This document shows positions 10,600-22,954 of a stretch of 64,000 nucleotides of DNA, in pieces. The notes beneath the pieces were generated by a model. That model was not told the origin of the DNA and made no database searches. It saw only the letters and a list, made by a program, of their open reading frames with translations. Position 1 is the stretch's first letter; every line of letters starts with the position of its first letter. Source of the DNA: Ctenosaura bakeri (lineage: Eukaryota > Chordata > Lepidosauria > Squamata > Iguanidae); contig CAOLHI010001027.1 of assembly GCA_948474755.1 (NCBI GenBank), positions 372,001-436,000 of the forward strand, in the 5' to 3' direction. The position numbers and the translations under genes are program-made.

Positions 10600-12330
10600 T
10601 TCCTCTAATAGGTATCCTGGTCAGTGTTATCCATACCCATGGCCTAAACACTTACACAACACGTTGAAGAGTTTAAAGCACTTTGCATGTACTTATTTAA
10701 AATAATTATAACCAGCTTCATAGCCTCACAAGGTTCTCAAAACAGCTTGTGAAACATCCAAGAAATAAAATTAGTTATTACAATATAGAGTTAGGAAAAG
10801 AAATACCAAGATATCCATGCAATGCCAGGATTATTTATGGTATTTGCACTGGCTGCCCAATAACATTAATCTCTGAGGGCATCTCAAGCTTATATAATAA
10901 AATACATTATCAAATTCTGGTATTGCAATAAGGCAACAAATTTGCAGCACATTAACTATTGGCAAGGAGAGGAATAAAGCAATTTCATAGCACAAAGAAT
11001 TGTACATGGGAGTTACAATTCAAAATAATAAGATCTTTAACTGCATAGAGGAATGAATGTGCCTCCACTTGGTGCTGAATTTAATATATATATGGTGTCA
11101 AGCAAGTTTCTTTGAGGGGGGCATTTCATAACTAGGTCACCTCCCTGGAAGCTACCCACTTTGTTTTCCTAAGAGATACCCAGTCTCTATGGTCTCTAAC
11201 AGACTCCATATATTTTGTATTGTAGATTCTACCCTGTTTTGGATAGGAAAATGGGGGGCAAAGGCGACCTTTTAAAATTACTTAGGGATTTAAAAGTTCA
11301 AAACCAGCATTCTGGCCATATTGTAATGCAATACACCTGATGGGCATCAGACTGGAAAGGACAGTCTGTCCAGAGGCAACCACAGTCCATGGTTGGACAA
11401 TAGGAAGGGAAGCAGGAGCCAATTTTTCACCCCTGTGATGGGCTGCACTGGTCAATTTCAGTTGAAAATTGGCCAGAAATTAGAAATGGAGGTCATTTTT
11501 CATTGCAACTTTGGGTGTTTCAGTGGCATGTGGGGATGCTTCTGGGGAATCAGAGCATGAGGTTCTTCATCTGATCTATGGTTCCTAAAGGCCTCCAAAA
11601 GCAGTAATTGATCTTTTAGGTTTTTCTGGGTGACTTTCCACCCCACACATTTCAGTGCATATGCAAGGGGGCTTTGGGGGGGCACAGAAAGGAGTGGGCT
11701 ATGAGGTTTGCTTTCCCCACCTTTGCTGTAGTTGGGAGTACCTAAAGTCACCAAGAAGTTAAGCATGAGATGACATTTCCTCTGATCTTTTGTTAGCCAG
11801 GATCTTCTCAAAGACTGACGACTATGGTTACAGGCCAGAATCCAAGCCTAAAAATTTAATCAGTTGAATGGAGTTGGCCAGCCAACACTCTCTTGATGGT
11901 CTTGCATGGGAAAGTAAAATTAGGCCATAATACCAAATCCACCACCGCCTGCATCAGGCTGAGACACGAGGCCTACTGTGCCGTAACGCAAGTGGTACAC
12001 TAGCAGACTTCACAACTCATTCAGAGAAGCTAACACAGTGTGCAATCAATCAAGTTACAGAACTTGGAAATACTGATTTTGGGGGGCCAGACACCAATCG
12101 CTATATTGGCTAGGGGAATTCTGGGAGTTTTAATCCAAAAAAGTAGTTTTTCCAAGCTCTGCAGCATACACATAGTATGGAAGAGAGGATATAGTAATTT
12201 CCCATTCCTGAGCCTGCAGCTGGGGTCTGGTGCTACACTAAATATAGAGGGGAATGTAGCTACAGTAGACTAACTCTTCCCAGCTTCTTTGCCTAGTTCT
12301 TGGTGATAAAAGCCAACAGGTGTAAATTCT
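10600..12330. other. Intergenic DNA, no gene seen
   Basis: A/T-rich, with one weak palindromic repeat at about 12050-12160 (phrases TGGGAGTTTTAATCCAAAAA and TTTTCCAAGCTCTGCA). No exon or RNA gene is supported. Confidence 0.4.
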
Positions 12331-12406
12331 CATTTTATTTTAGCTCAAGCTGCAGTAGCACCTGCTGACTCTCTTGTCGGTGGAATAGTGAACCCACTGT
12401 GGGGTA

Positions 12407-12466
12407 TGTGTATGTGTGTGTGTGTGTGTGTGTGTATGGGTGTGTGTGTGTATGTATGTATGTATC
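12407..12466. repeat. (TG)n microsatellite with TATG interruptions
   Basis: About 60 bases of TG/TATG repeats; the short ORFs on both strands here are repeat artefacts. Confidence 0.9.
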
Positions 12467-12847
12467 TTTCTTTAAAGGAGCTATCCAAGGTGCTGAACCT
12501 ATTGATGGGGAGAGCTCTCCTTCAAGAGCTTCCTTAAAACCTGGCTTAAAATCTAGCATGGATTCACCTGCATCGCTAACATGGGAGCCACCAGCCAGCA
12601 CTGCTAAGCTACCATTCAGTATCAATGCCAACAGCTCAGAGGGCAAGCTGGTATGGCAACCAGGAACCTTCCACTAGGGGAACAAGCAGACTAGACACTA
12701 GGGATAAGATAACTAATTGTTTTTCCCTTTGCTTGCATGTCTAACCTGCAGTGATATACCTCTCACTACCCGTAACCAGTCTTATATGAGCAGTCTCATC
12801 CTTTCCCAGGTTCACCACAGAATCACTCAGGGTCACTGTTGGAACTA

Positions 12848-14215
12848 CAGTCAGTCCTCCACATTTGCTAGGGTTAGGGACACAGGACCCCTGCAAAAGT
12901 GGAAAAATCACAAATATCAAAATGTGTCTGTAGAAAGGGGGCCAAGGCAGGGTGGGGTGAGTGCCCAGGGTCCAAACCAGTTCAGGGAAAGGAGAGGGAA
13001 GGAAAGCTTGGCATGATGGCCCTATGCTTCCTCTCTCTCGCCCATCTCCTTCCTTGGGTGGGGGGGCTGTTACTACAGTTTAGGCCTCCTTGGAGATACC
13101 CCTAGATATCATTTTGATATCATAATTTGGCTCTCTTCCACCGCCCCTCTCCATGTGTTTGTGAGGCCCCCCGACAAGCACAGAACTAGACTCGGCCACT
13201 AATCGCTGGACATTCCATTCTCCACCAGGCAGACCAGAAATAGCCAGATCACCGCTTTAGGAGACCTCTCTGCAAACACCCTCATTATGTATGCACGCTG
13301 TTTAGAAAGGACTCCCTGCCCCGAGCAGTAACTTGGCAAGCTGAATACTCAAGTGCCAAGCACTCTGTGTTTGCATACTGTCTACCTTTTTGTCAATTCG
13401 GACTTAACTCAATCATGCTAAATTTTGACCTTTCCAAAGCTTTGTCCCGTGCCCGAAACGCATTGTTTTCCCCAAGTATGGCATAGCCTGCAGTTACGTT
13501 TCTCCCTATAAAAACCCCTAATTCCGAGACCTTCCTCAGATCGCTCCCGAGTTCCAGACTGCCTTGCTGCCGCTTTTCTTGGCGAGCTTCCCCTCAGCTC
13601 CACATGCTGAGATACATCAAACCCCAGCATCACTCTCTATCTTCTTTCCGGGCTTCAGGAACAGGTTTCATATCACCCGAATCAACTATCCCTCTGAAAA
13701 TCCCGCTATCATACTCACACCTTTATTTTCCTTAGTTATCTGTGTGCATGTGTTGCTTACATTGTGTGCCTGAATTTAATAAAGATCATTCATTATTTCC
13801 AACACAGTTTGCTTCTTGACTTGGCCTGACCCCGTAAACTTTGGGTTACAAGATCCTGCTGCATTACCCTGCCTCTCGTAGTGCCAACCAGTGCTCTTGA
13901 CTAATTTCCCCATCTTGTGTAATTGTAAAGGTTATTTAGGTGTCCCTCCCGGGACCCCCAGTAAACAGGGTAACAGGGCATTGGGAGAAGGTTTGTGGTG
14001 CTGAAAAATTGGGCTGTGAGCCATTGTTATCTGGCGAGGCAGTGGCTGGTGAAGGAGGAGGTGGGTTTTTAAAGGGTTTAATGGCCTGATTGGAGCCATT
14101 GAGAGGGAAAGTTCCCCTAGAAAAAGAAACGCCTAAGGTGGGGGGCAGGGGTTAGAGAAATTCACAAATAATCAAATATGTGATAGTGACACCCGCAAAT
14201 GTGGAGGGCTGGCTG
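12848..14215. mobile_element. Tigger-like MITE (family D copy 1) split by a solo LTR
   Basis: Ends CAGTCAGTCCTCCACATTTG and the inverse CAAATGTGGAGGGCTGGCTG are each bounded by TA, as for Tc1/mariner-Tigger elements. Removing 13068-13979 leaves about 456 bp collinear with 26199-26656. Confidence 0.8.
13068..13975 (+). mobile_element. Solo LTR of an endogenous retrovirus
   Basis: The 908-bp unit starts TGTTAC and ends GTAACA, with a 4-bp duplication GGGC at 13064-13067 and 13976-13979. A TATAAAAA box lies at 13507-13514 and AATAAA at 13778-13783, giving the U3-R-U5 order expected on the + strand. No internal retroviral genes are present, so this is the product of LTR-LTR recombination. The 4-bp duplication is compatible with a gamma/epsilon-type virus, but assignment is not secure. 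Confidence 0.82.
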
Positions 14216-15288
14216 TAGTTGTAGAAAGAATATCATACACATGGAGGAAGCAATTAGACCAATTTAGCAGTTTACTTGAAAGGCCACCATTTATAACTGG
14301 AGTTTCTAAACTCTCCATACAATTTCAGTAACCTCAAGGGCCAATTACACTCAAATCTGTTGAGAGTCTCACTCCCTGCCATTGCACTGCTGAAATTCAG
14401 TGGCTAAATACACCACTAAGCTTTGCAGCAAACTACAAATTTCTCATTGCATATTTTGAATTTCTGCCCACCATCCATCACTCATAGGAAAAGAAAACAA
14501 CCTCAAGGGCAGGAACGAGAGTCATGCTGCCCTTCTAACATTGGTGAATGCAATTTCAAGCATCCTGGTTAGCACAGTTAATGGTGATGGATTCTGCCAG
14601 ATGCAGTCCAACATCTGGAGGACCACACAGTTCTCACCCTAGCTGTAGGGCATAGTGGTGTGAATACAGTTTCTAATCCCAGTTAGACAACTCCCACTGC
14701 ATCAATAGAACTTACGTAAATTTTAATTTACCTGGTCCCAATTGACTCATTGATTTTCAGCAAATTTTACAAGGCAGATATGCTTTCTTTTTTTTATCCC
14801 TAGCAAAATGGAGCCAAAACAAAAGACAATATTTGTAGCTATGATTCCGCAGGACTAATCTACTTATGCCAAACTTTCTCTCATACTTGCTCCTAATTGC
14901 CATGCATTGCAACTGACTGAAATCATACTTTCAAGTACACAAGCTGCCAAGCTTATTAATTTTTAAATCAGGAGCATGCAACCTGCGATCCTCCAGATGT
15001 TGCTTGACTGTAGCTTCCATCAGCCTACACTACTAGCTATGCTTCCTTGGTCAGATGAGAGTTCGAGTCTAACATCATAAGTCCCACAGTTGCCCAGTCC
15101 CGCTCTAAAACATACTCTTGTTTTGTTTGATATATTGATATATTGGTTTGATATTGATATAATGCATGGAAAACTATACACATCGCTCAGGGTCCCATCT
15201 TTCTTAATTACTTGCACCAAAGCTGCTGCCCTCTGAAGGTTAAACTAATTGTGAAGTTGTGCCCACATGTGCCATTAACTCAGACCTG

Positions 15289-15498
15289 GGGCCCTTCAAC
15301 ACTACGCAATCATAGCCCCAATATTCCATTTTAACTGGGATGGGTGCATGCTATGGAATCCTGGGATTTGTGGTTTGGGGAAGCACTAGAGTTTCTGGCT
15401 AAGAATTCCTCTAAACTAAAATCCCCAGGATTCCATAGGATTGAACCAAAGCGGAAGTGGGATCATAGCTCTGTAGTTCTGTAGGGTGAAAGAGTCCC
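15289..15498. mobile_element. Family C MITE
   Basis: The left arm GGCCCTTCAACACTACGCAA and CTATGGAATCCTGGGATTTG are mirrored by CCCCAGGATTCCATAGGATT and GTAGGGTGAAAGAGTCCC. Confidence 0.7.
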
Positions 15499-15608
15499 TG
15501 CACTCTGCACATAGTCAAAGGAGCTCCCCCAATCTCATCCTTTGTTGTTGACCAAGATTACCGCAATCTGTGTAACCTTCTACACATGCTCGGGAGCACC
15601 GTTTCCTA

Positions 15609-15797
15609 GGCCATTTCCGCACTAGCCTTTTATAGCGCGATGATTCCACTTTCAACCTCCTCTGGAATCCTGGGGTTTGCAGTTTCGGGAGGGGCCATCG
15701 GGGCCATGCGGCCCCTCCCGAAACTGCAAACCCCAGGATTCCAGAGGAGGTTGAAAGTGGAATCATCGCGCTATAACAGGCTAGTGCGGAAATGGCC
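15609..15797. mobile_element. Family A MITE, long GC-rich palindrome
   Basis: The arms from GGCCATTTCCGCACTAGCCT to AGGCTAGTGCGGAAATGGCC are almost perfectly complementary, with CTA duplicated (15606-15608, 15798-15800). It is among the least decayed copies. Confidence 0.9.
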
Positions 15798-15949
15798 CTA
15801 GCTAAAGGTGTATCAAGCCAGTGATGATGATGGGAAAGAGTTCTAAGGCAGAGAACTGGTGCAGGAAAAATCTCCTTTCTGCCCTCATTTAAACGTGCCA
15901 CACAGCAAGGGGAGTGCTATCACTTATTCCCTTCGCTGTGTCTTAAGCA

Positions 15950-16022
15950 CACAAACCCCAGGATTCCATAGGACGTCGAAAGTGGAATAATAGCGCTATA
16001 ACAGTGTGGTGCGGAAATGGCC
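15950..16022. mobile_element. Family A MITE, right half only
   Basis: Only the right arm, CCCAGGATTCCATAGGACGT through GTGCGGAAATGGCC, is present. Confidence 0.75.
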
Positions 16023-16025
16023 CAG

Positions 16026-16142
16026 GCGCTCTAGGCTATATTTCAGAGGAAGGAACTGGCAAAACCGCCTCTGAAAACCGCCCCTTGCCTAAGAAAATCT
16101 TATGAAATTTTTGGGTTTGCCGTATAGGCCACTTGAAGACAC
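16026..16142 (+). mobile_element. 5S-SINE 3' fragment
   Basis: GGCTATATTTCAGAGGAAGG, GCCTAAGAAAATCTTATGAA and CCACTTGAAGACACACAG match the tail of the SINE at 32025. Confidence 0.65.
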
Positions 16143-16145
16143 ACA

Positions 16146-16303
16146 GGCCATTTCCGCACTAGCCTGTTATAGCGCGATGATTCCACTTTCAACATCCTCT
16201 GGCATCCTCCTGGCCGGCCCCTCCCGAAACTGCAAACCCCAGGATGCCAGAGAAGGTTGAAAGTGGAATCATCGCGCTATAACAGGCTAGTGCGGAAATG
16301 GCC
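16146..16303. mobile_element. Family A MITE next to the PLEKHM1 promoter
   Basis: An almost perfect palindrome with ACA duplicated at 16143-16145 and 16304-16306. It ends about 70 bases before the CpG-rich promoter segment. Confidence 0.9.
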
Positions 16304-16369
16304 ACAGAGGCACCTCAATTGATGGAAAAGGGGTAGTCGAACGTTTTGTCCGCTTTTCCACCCTCAACC

Positions 16370-17110
16370 AATGAAATCTCTGAAATTCCGCCTCTACCAA
16401 TCGTCGCGTGAAAGCAGCGGCAGTAGGCGGGACCATGGCAAGAATGACGGGCTTGAAAAACAGAATAGGAAGCAAAGACGTAGAGCGGAAACAAAACAGA
16501 AGAGCCGAAGAAAGACCCGCCCCTCTCCAGCGTCGGCCAAATCAAATCGGCGTTTCCTTTACCCCGCCCACTGCTCGATCTACGTACAGACGTAAAAAGC
16601 ATGGGCGACGGCAGAATGTCCAGTTTTCCCACTGTCTCCTATGGGGATTTTCTGCCCTGTCTCTAAGCGGGCGGGCGCGAGGGAATGTCGAAACCTCCCA
16701 GTTCGGGGTATGGGTAGCTCTACCTTCTTCCTGTCTCTGCGGTTTTGAGTGGACCGAGTGACGTAAGAAGGTGACGCACGAAGGCGCGCTCCCGTTGGAG
16801 CGCCGCAGCGGTTTCGGCTCACTTCCGGGGTTTCCCCAGTTCGTCGGGGTCGCGCTGCTGAGCTGGTGAGTCGCTTCTGACCCCCCCCCATCCGTTGGCG
16901 CGTCTGTCTGTCTTTCTCGAAGCTCCGCCCCTCGCAGGAGTAAAACGAGGGAGGGGATATTCTGAGGAAAGAGTTAAGGCCAGTTGTGTGGAGAAGAAAG
17001 TCGAGGAAAGGGGGGGGGACAGGAGAGGAGAACAGTGGGAGAGAATAAATGCGAAGGGGAGGGCGGTGAAGAGAATGGCCAACGGGAGCTGCGGGGGGGG
17101 AAGAGGCCTA
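16370..17110 (+). promoter_or_regulatory. PLEKHM1: CpG-rich probable PLEKHM1 promoter with non-coding exon 1 ending at 16865
   Basis: This is a CpG-dense stretch in otherwise CpG-poor DNA that, unlike the other CpG-rich patches here, is not bounded by transposon ends. It contains a CRE-like TGACGTAA (16759-16766), a second TGACG (16772-16776), and an ETS-like ACTTCCGG (16821-16828). A splice donor CTG|GTGAGT lies at 16865/16866. No other gene start with this orientation is visible before PLEKHM1 exon 2 at 35175, so I infer that this is its promoter and that exon 1 lies just before 16865. Some short ORFs cross it but show no family match. Bidirectional activity is possible. Confidence 0.55.
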
Positions 17111-17348
17111 GGACTCTCTAGTAGCCGGTCCCAAATACCTGTCACCCTTCTCTGTGGCCAAGAAGAAGAACCCACGATGGGGCTGTGTCTCTAGACTGTA
17201 AGCAAACGGAGTTGCCAGAGGTCTCTAGGAGCAGGTTTTAACCCCCACCACAGTGGTCGGAAACTCTGGCTGTGTGGCATTCTGGGAGCTGTCATGTAAA
17301 AATGTAACTTTTCTGGTTTCTGATCATGGTGTCTCAGAATTCATCTCT

Positions 17349-17523
17349 GGCCATTTCCGCACTAGCCTGTTACAGAGCTATTATTCCACTTTCAACATCC
17401 TATGCGACCCTGGGGCTTGCAGTTTAGGGAGTTGAGGTCCCTCCCGAAACTGCAAACCCCAGGATTCCATAGGATGTTGAAAGTGGAATAATAGCTCTAT
17501 AACAGGCTAGTGCGGAAATGGTC
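17349..17523. mobile_element. Family A MITE in PLEKHM1 intron 1 start
   Basis: The arms GGCCATTTCCGCACTAGCCT and AGGCTAGTGCGGAAATGG are present; the right terminus is slightly eroded (GGTC). Confidence 0.85.
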
Positions 17524-17835
17524 TTTGTCTCATCCGCCTCCCCCGCCCCAGTAAACAGGCAGATTTCCTCTTAGGAGTGTTCGCTGTGAGAGCGTAAGCT
17601 GCTCCAAATGAGTAAAACTAGGTGGCCAGAGTGCCACTAAAATTGATCCAGGAGGAGGAGGAGGCAGTTCTGGCTGTACCAGATATAGTATCTTCCCTCC
17701 TCTCATGGTCTTACAATATGCGGAACCCCCATTTGTAATGTCCGCTTTTATTTAGTTGGGCTTTTCATATGTCTTGTGTGCCTGTGTGCCCTCACATGTC
17801 TCTGTTAGGCCTGTCATCTAACTTAAGAGATCTTA

Positions 17836-18456
17836 GGCCCTTTCCACACGTGTATATAAAACGGATCAATGTGACCTCTAATGGAGGTCTTCCACACCTT
17901 GTGGTGCGTTTGATCGCATTTATTTTTTTGTTTCCACACGTGAATCCGCATAGGCACGGTCCGAACTGGCTTTGCGAGCACTTTTTAAAAACCTTGAAAA
18001 ATGTGGTTTTTTTCCCGAGATGCGGGTTTGTGCGCACCTGCGGACGTGTGTGGAAGCGCAGATACGCACTGATTCGCCCAAAGAGCTGGGCGGCGCCATT
18101 TTGTTTTCCTCGGTAAGCAGTGAAGAACAGAAAAAAAGAGGGAGGATTCTAGGTATGTGGGTTCTTTCACTTATTTATATTTATTTATCATTTTAGAACA
18201 TTCAAGGTACACACGTGTGCAGTGACGCACGGAGCCATTTTTTAAAAAAACGTCCAATCACGGACGAAGGGGGCGTGGTTAGGAAGCGAGCGGGAGATTA
18301 AATCTGATTACAGTGTGGATCTGCAGACACACGCTAGTGCGGAACACGCTAGAGCTGTGTGGAACGTTAAAAAATATAATGCACCATTGCGCAGATACAA
18401 ATAAAACCGGCCAGAACCGTCCCTACGCGATTTCGCGACCACGTGTGGAAAAGGCC
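17836..18456. mobile_element. 621-bp CpG-rich PIF/Harbinger-type non-autonomous element
   Basis: Inverted ends GGCCCTTTCCACACGTG and CACGTGTGGAAAAGGCC are flanked by TTA (17833-17835, 18457-18459). The interior is rich in CpG and short CACACGTG-like repeats. Open frames inside are short and unrecognised. The ends resemble family B. Confidence 0.82.
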
Positions 18457-20237
18457 TTAGTCATTTAATTGTGTATATGGATATTGACTGGTGCTTAAGC
18501 TGATCTGCCTAAGGGAGTTTTGCCTGTGAGAAACAAGTTCTAGGAAGTCAACTTCACTTTTTGGATGATATGCATGTTGTCACAGCAGCCTTAATGTAGA
18601 ACAGTGCTACTCACAGTGGTGGTCCATGGGCCAGCACCAGTCAACAAGCCATTATCTGCTGGGCCTTGAAATGATTCCAAGACAGAAAGAAACAATTGTA
18701 GCTCATTGGCACAAATATGGTCTCTGGCACACTGGGAGAAAGATCACTGGTCCTCCACATTAGATACTTAAGGAGCAACAACCTAAGAAGAGTTATTTCC
18801 CTTTTGTCTCACATCTGTGGAAAGGCCTCTTTTAAGGTGGTGATTGCTTACTGGAATTTTTAGTATTATTTGTATTTTAAAATTGGATTTGGAATGATTT
18901 GGTAGTGAAACAGTTACTGCCACAAATGGATCATTCACTCTTTCTACCCTGAAGAGGCCTCTGTCACAAATTTGCTTGGTGCTTTCAGGGTAAAAGTTGT
19001 GTGTATTCTCTAAACTGGAAGAGGTGTCCCATGCACTGTCTGGTCAATAGTATGAGATCGGTTTCAGATTTTGAACTTGAAGGATGGAGAAGGCATTTGT
19101 TAATTAACTGTGCTTTAGACTGTGGCCATCATGACTAACAAAAGCTATCCAGAGGAGTTGATAAATGCTTCCTTGCCAGATAGTGTTGCACAGATGGCCT
19201 TGAAATAGGTTCTGGTGTGCCCACTCCTCAGATTATGCTCCTTGGACCCTATGATTTTAGACTATTGCTCAGTTGCTAATATCTGCTTTTTGGGCATGAT
19301 GAGGGGATAATGGATGCTTGATCAGAGTCTCTGGATGAAATGAATTTTCTAGATGAGGGATAAGCAACCTTGATGACTCCAGAGATTAACTTTCTTGGAA
19401 TCTGCTGGATGTAGGAAGTCCCCAGTACCAACACTGAAAGGAAGAAAACAAACCTACTTCATTTCAAAATGAGATGCATGGAAGAACACATCTTGTTCTA
19501 AAGGAGAATGGTGCTTTAAAGTGCATGAATCACCCTTAAAGCAAGGTACATGTCCCTGTATGCCTTGTTTTTCAGATGAGAGATTTTTTGGAAAGTTGCC
19601 AGTGCCATAATAACATCTAGTTTTGGTCATGCTGGTAGACGATCAGTACTAGGAAGGAGAGGTGTATAGCTTAGGGGTACTCCAGCTTTATTACTGGAGG
19701 CCCATACAGCAACAAGTGCATACTTCCATCTATATCTGGCTTGGCCACTATGATCCTTTTTAAACCAGGATAGCTGTGGCTGCAGTGATTCATGCTTTAC
19801 TAACCTTGCATCAGTGCTACTATATTGCATTCCACCTGGCTTTCTCTCTCTGAAGATGGTTTGGAGGCCCTAGCTGCTACAGAGTGCTGCTCCTTGTTAC
19901 TGAGTAGTACGCAAAGCTAGAACCCTATTTGCACCCATTCTTCTTGGTCTATAATTGTAGCCCATTTGCTTCCAAACAAATTTCAAGGTATTTATACTGA
20001 CAGATAAGGATGAAAATGACTTGGAGTTCAAGCATTTGTTGGAGGACTTCTCCAGTTATGTACTAGCTCAGCTTTTGAGAAATTCAAAGGTGATCCTATT
20101 TGTGCTCCTGCATGTGGGCAAGAGTCAGGGTTCTGGCCTCTCATTATGGAACCTCCTGTCTTTGGAAATGCATACAATTCTTTTATTAGTGTCTGCATCT
20201 TCTGGTCTTAAATCTAAAGTGCCCTGTGATTTTTGTA

Positions 20238-20653
20238 TATGTCTGTCTGTGGAAAGAGGGGCAAAGCATGGTGCGGAGAACAGGCAGCCAGGGTCCGAAC
20301 CAAGTCTGGGAAAGGAGAGGGAAGGGGGTAAGTTGGTATGGTGGCCCTGTACTTCTGTCTCACCTTTCGCCTTCTTTGGGTGTGGCGTAGCATCAGGAGA
20401 GCGTTTATGATGCGTTTATGATGCTGAGAAATCAGGCTGCAAACTGTCCTTAGCTGGTCAGACAGCAGCCGGCAGAGGAGGAGAAAGACCAGAGGCGGGT
20501 TTCTAAAGGGTTATGTGGCCTGATTGGAGCTGCTGAGAGGAAAGTTCTCCCCGGAAAAGAAGCACCTGAAGTGGAGGGGGGAGTAGAAGTTGAAGAAACT
20601 TGCAAATAATTAAATCCATGAAAGTCAAACCTACAAATGTGGAGGGCCAACCA
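20238..20653. mobile_element. Tigger-like MITE (family D copy 2), 5' truncated
   Basis: GTCTGTGGAAAGAGGGGCAA through ACAAATGTGGAGGGCCAACC is collinear with the other family D copies but lacks the left end. Confidence 0.75.
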
Positions 20654-22954
20654 TACTCATATCCTTACACATTTGCTTTCTGTAATGCAGGGCTGGGCAA
20701 ATATGATTGGTCCAAGGGTCATTTTTCTGCCTCTGAACCTTGCAAGGGCTACACAGGCTGCTAATAAAAAGAATGCAAAACTGGGAGTCCATTTCTGTTT
20801 TCTAAAAGTAGGACTTAAAAAAAAAAGTTAAACACTGTAGGGCCCCATATGGCCTGTTTTAAAAGTGAACTGCTATTTCTGGAGTGTCCCAGGAAATGTA
20901 GTTCACCTTTGTGGAAAAGCACAGTACAGGGAGTATGCACGGGTCAAAGGTGCTTTGGGAGTGCATTTTGTCCATTTCTGTTGTAGCGGAAGTGAAACTG
21001 CCATTGGCGTCAAGAAGGCTATTCCACTGGGACCATGACAGAGGCAAAGGTTTTAGAGCCTTTTTTCAGACACCCCCCGCAACTATGTGTGAGTTGTTGG
21101 TGGAAAAAAAATGACACAATGGCAAGCTGTGGCAAAATGTTACTTCAGGTTGGTTTTTAGAAACAGCCATGCCCGGAGTTTGGGGGCCTTAATACTATGT
21201 ATCAGTGTGATGAAATTATCCCAAGATGCTTTGATTCAAAATCCAAGATTCAAAAGGGTTTTTTTTCATTTTTTTAAAATTTTATTTGAAAGATACATTT
21301 ATATTCATTTATATTCCAAAACTGGTTTAGTGAGGAAGAAAATTATGAGCTTTACTTTGAAATCTGTATAGAAAAGTGCATATAGACAGCTGAAGGTTCA
21401 CATGCACCATGTTAAGCAGTGCCACCAGTGATTATGCAAACAAGACAAAAATAGCAGTGTTAACCATCAAACAAGCCAAAATCCAGAGCTTCAAAAAGTT
21501 ACATTTTTTGACTATAGCTGCCAAAATTCCTCAGCCAGGATGGTTATGCTGGCTAGCAGATTCTGGGGCTTGTAGACCAAAACAGTAACTTTTCCAAATT
21601 CTGAAAAATTCATATTAGAGCATTGCCTCTTATTAAGCCATTTCAGTCCTCAAGCATACTTCATCAGCCTTTGTATACTTAGGGATCCTTCAGTAGTAGA
21701 AGGCTAGAAAATCTTGCTTTCCACACCTAGTTCCACCTCCAAGGCCCACAGGGGAACACAGCAAAACGCTGTACCCACTCAGATATTTCTTGCAATAGAT
21801 AAGCTGCCCCTGCTCTCACCCAACATGTCATCATAGGTGTTGCAATATGTAGGGAAAATCAGTTCCCAGCATTTGGTCACGCTTTGGCATGATCAAGAAA
21901 GAGGTGGGCCTAGGTAGATCAAGAGACAAGATCCTGTTCTTCCGTGTAGGTGAATCAGGATGGATTGATTTAAACTGGGATAGGAGCTGTGCAACTCTCC
22001 AGATGTAGTCAATTGCAACTCCTAGCAGTCATAGCTAACATAGTTAGGTGAGGAATGCAGGGAGTTGCAATCAAATACCATTTGGAGGGCTGCATGATTC
22101 CCACCTGTTGAGTTACTCCAAGGTGATTAGAATAGTTTATTTGAATCATTATTCAAATAGAAAACTCTTTTTTAAATTATTTAATTCAAGTTTGCTTCTG
22201 ATAGCTCCTCACATATTTCTTTAAAAATGGTGCAATCCTAGGCACTATAGCTCACAACTCAGTACCCCATTCTGCAACATCAGCAATGCTATACTTCAAG
22301 CCAGTTTACACATCGCTTTGAGGCAGGGATCCCTGCTTTACCAGGGGAGATTGCCATATAGGTGAATTAAACATAATCATTCCCACTTGCAGCAGGAATG
22401 GCTAAGCAAAGCATTTGGTCTCTGGTTTGTTTAGCATGGTATGCACATAGTGGTATAATGAAGGTAGGGCTCTGAGACTTGAAGCAGCAGAACTTTTTGG
22501 TTGGAAAAAAATATAAGATTATCTGTCAGTTCAACTTTCTTCCCTCTCAGTTTAGTGGTATTTCTCACAGCAGCTGGAGGAAGTGGGTTTTTCCAGTTGC
22601 AATATATTTTTGATTATATCAACCAGAATGTAAAATATTTTCCAGAGGCTTAATCTTCAATCAATAATTAAAGCCTAGCTTCACAAAAGAACTACTCCTG
22701 GTGGAGATAAAAATTGCTAGAGCTAGTTTGCGATAGAAATCAGCATACCTGCCTGCATTTTTGGACACTCCTTCAGGGCTTGACTATGGGGACTGTCATA
22801 GTGAGCACTTGCACTTCCAGGTTTATTAGTACAGCACTTCGCATGGAACTGGCAGTAGCTAGTGTTCCAGCTGTCTCCCATCACCACTAGCAACAAACCA
22901 AATAGACCAAAAGTGTTGGGAAAAAATTAGTAAAGCTCACAAATGTGTGATAGC

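Noticed and set aside
16408..16891. Open frames of 117 and 103 codons on both strands in the CpG-rich promoter
   Set aside because: High GC lowers stop frequency; overlapping frames on both strands with no family match look like promoter artefacts.
3372..17523. Repeated palindromes as a CRISPR array or microRNA cluster
   Set aside because: Spacing is irregular, copies have target duplications, and the host is a vertebrate; these are MITEs.
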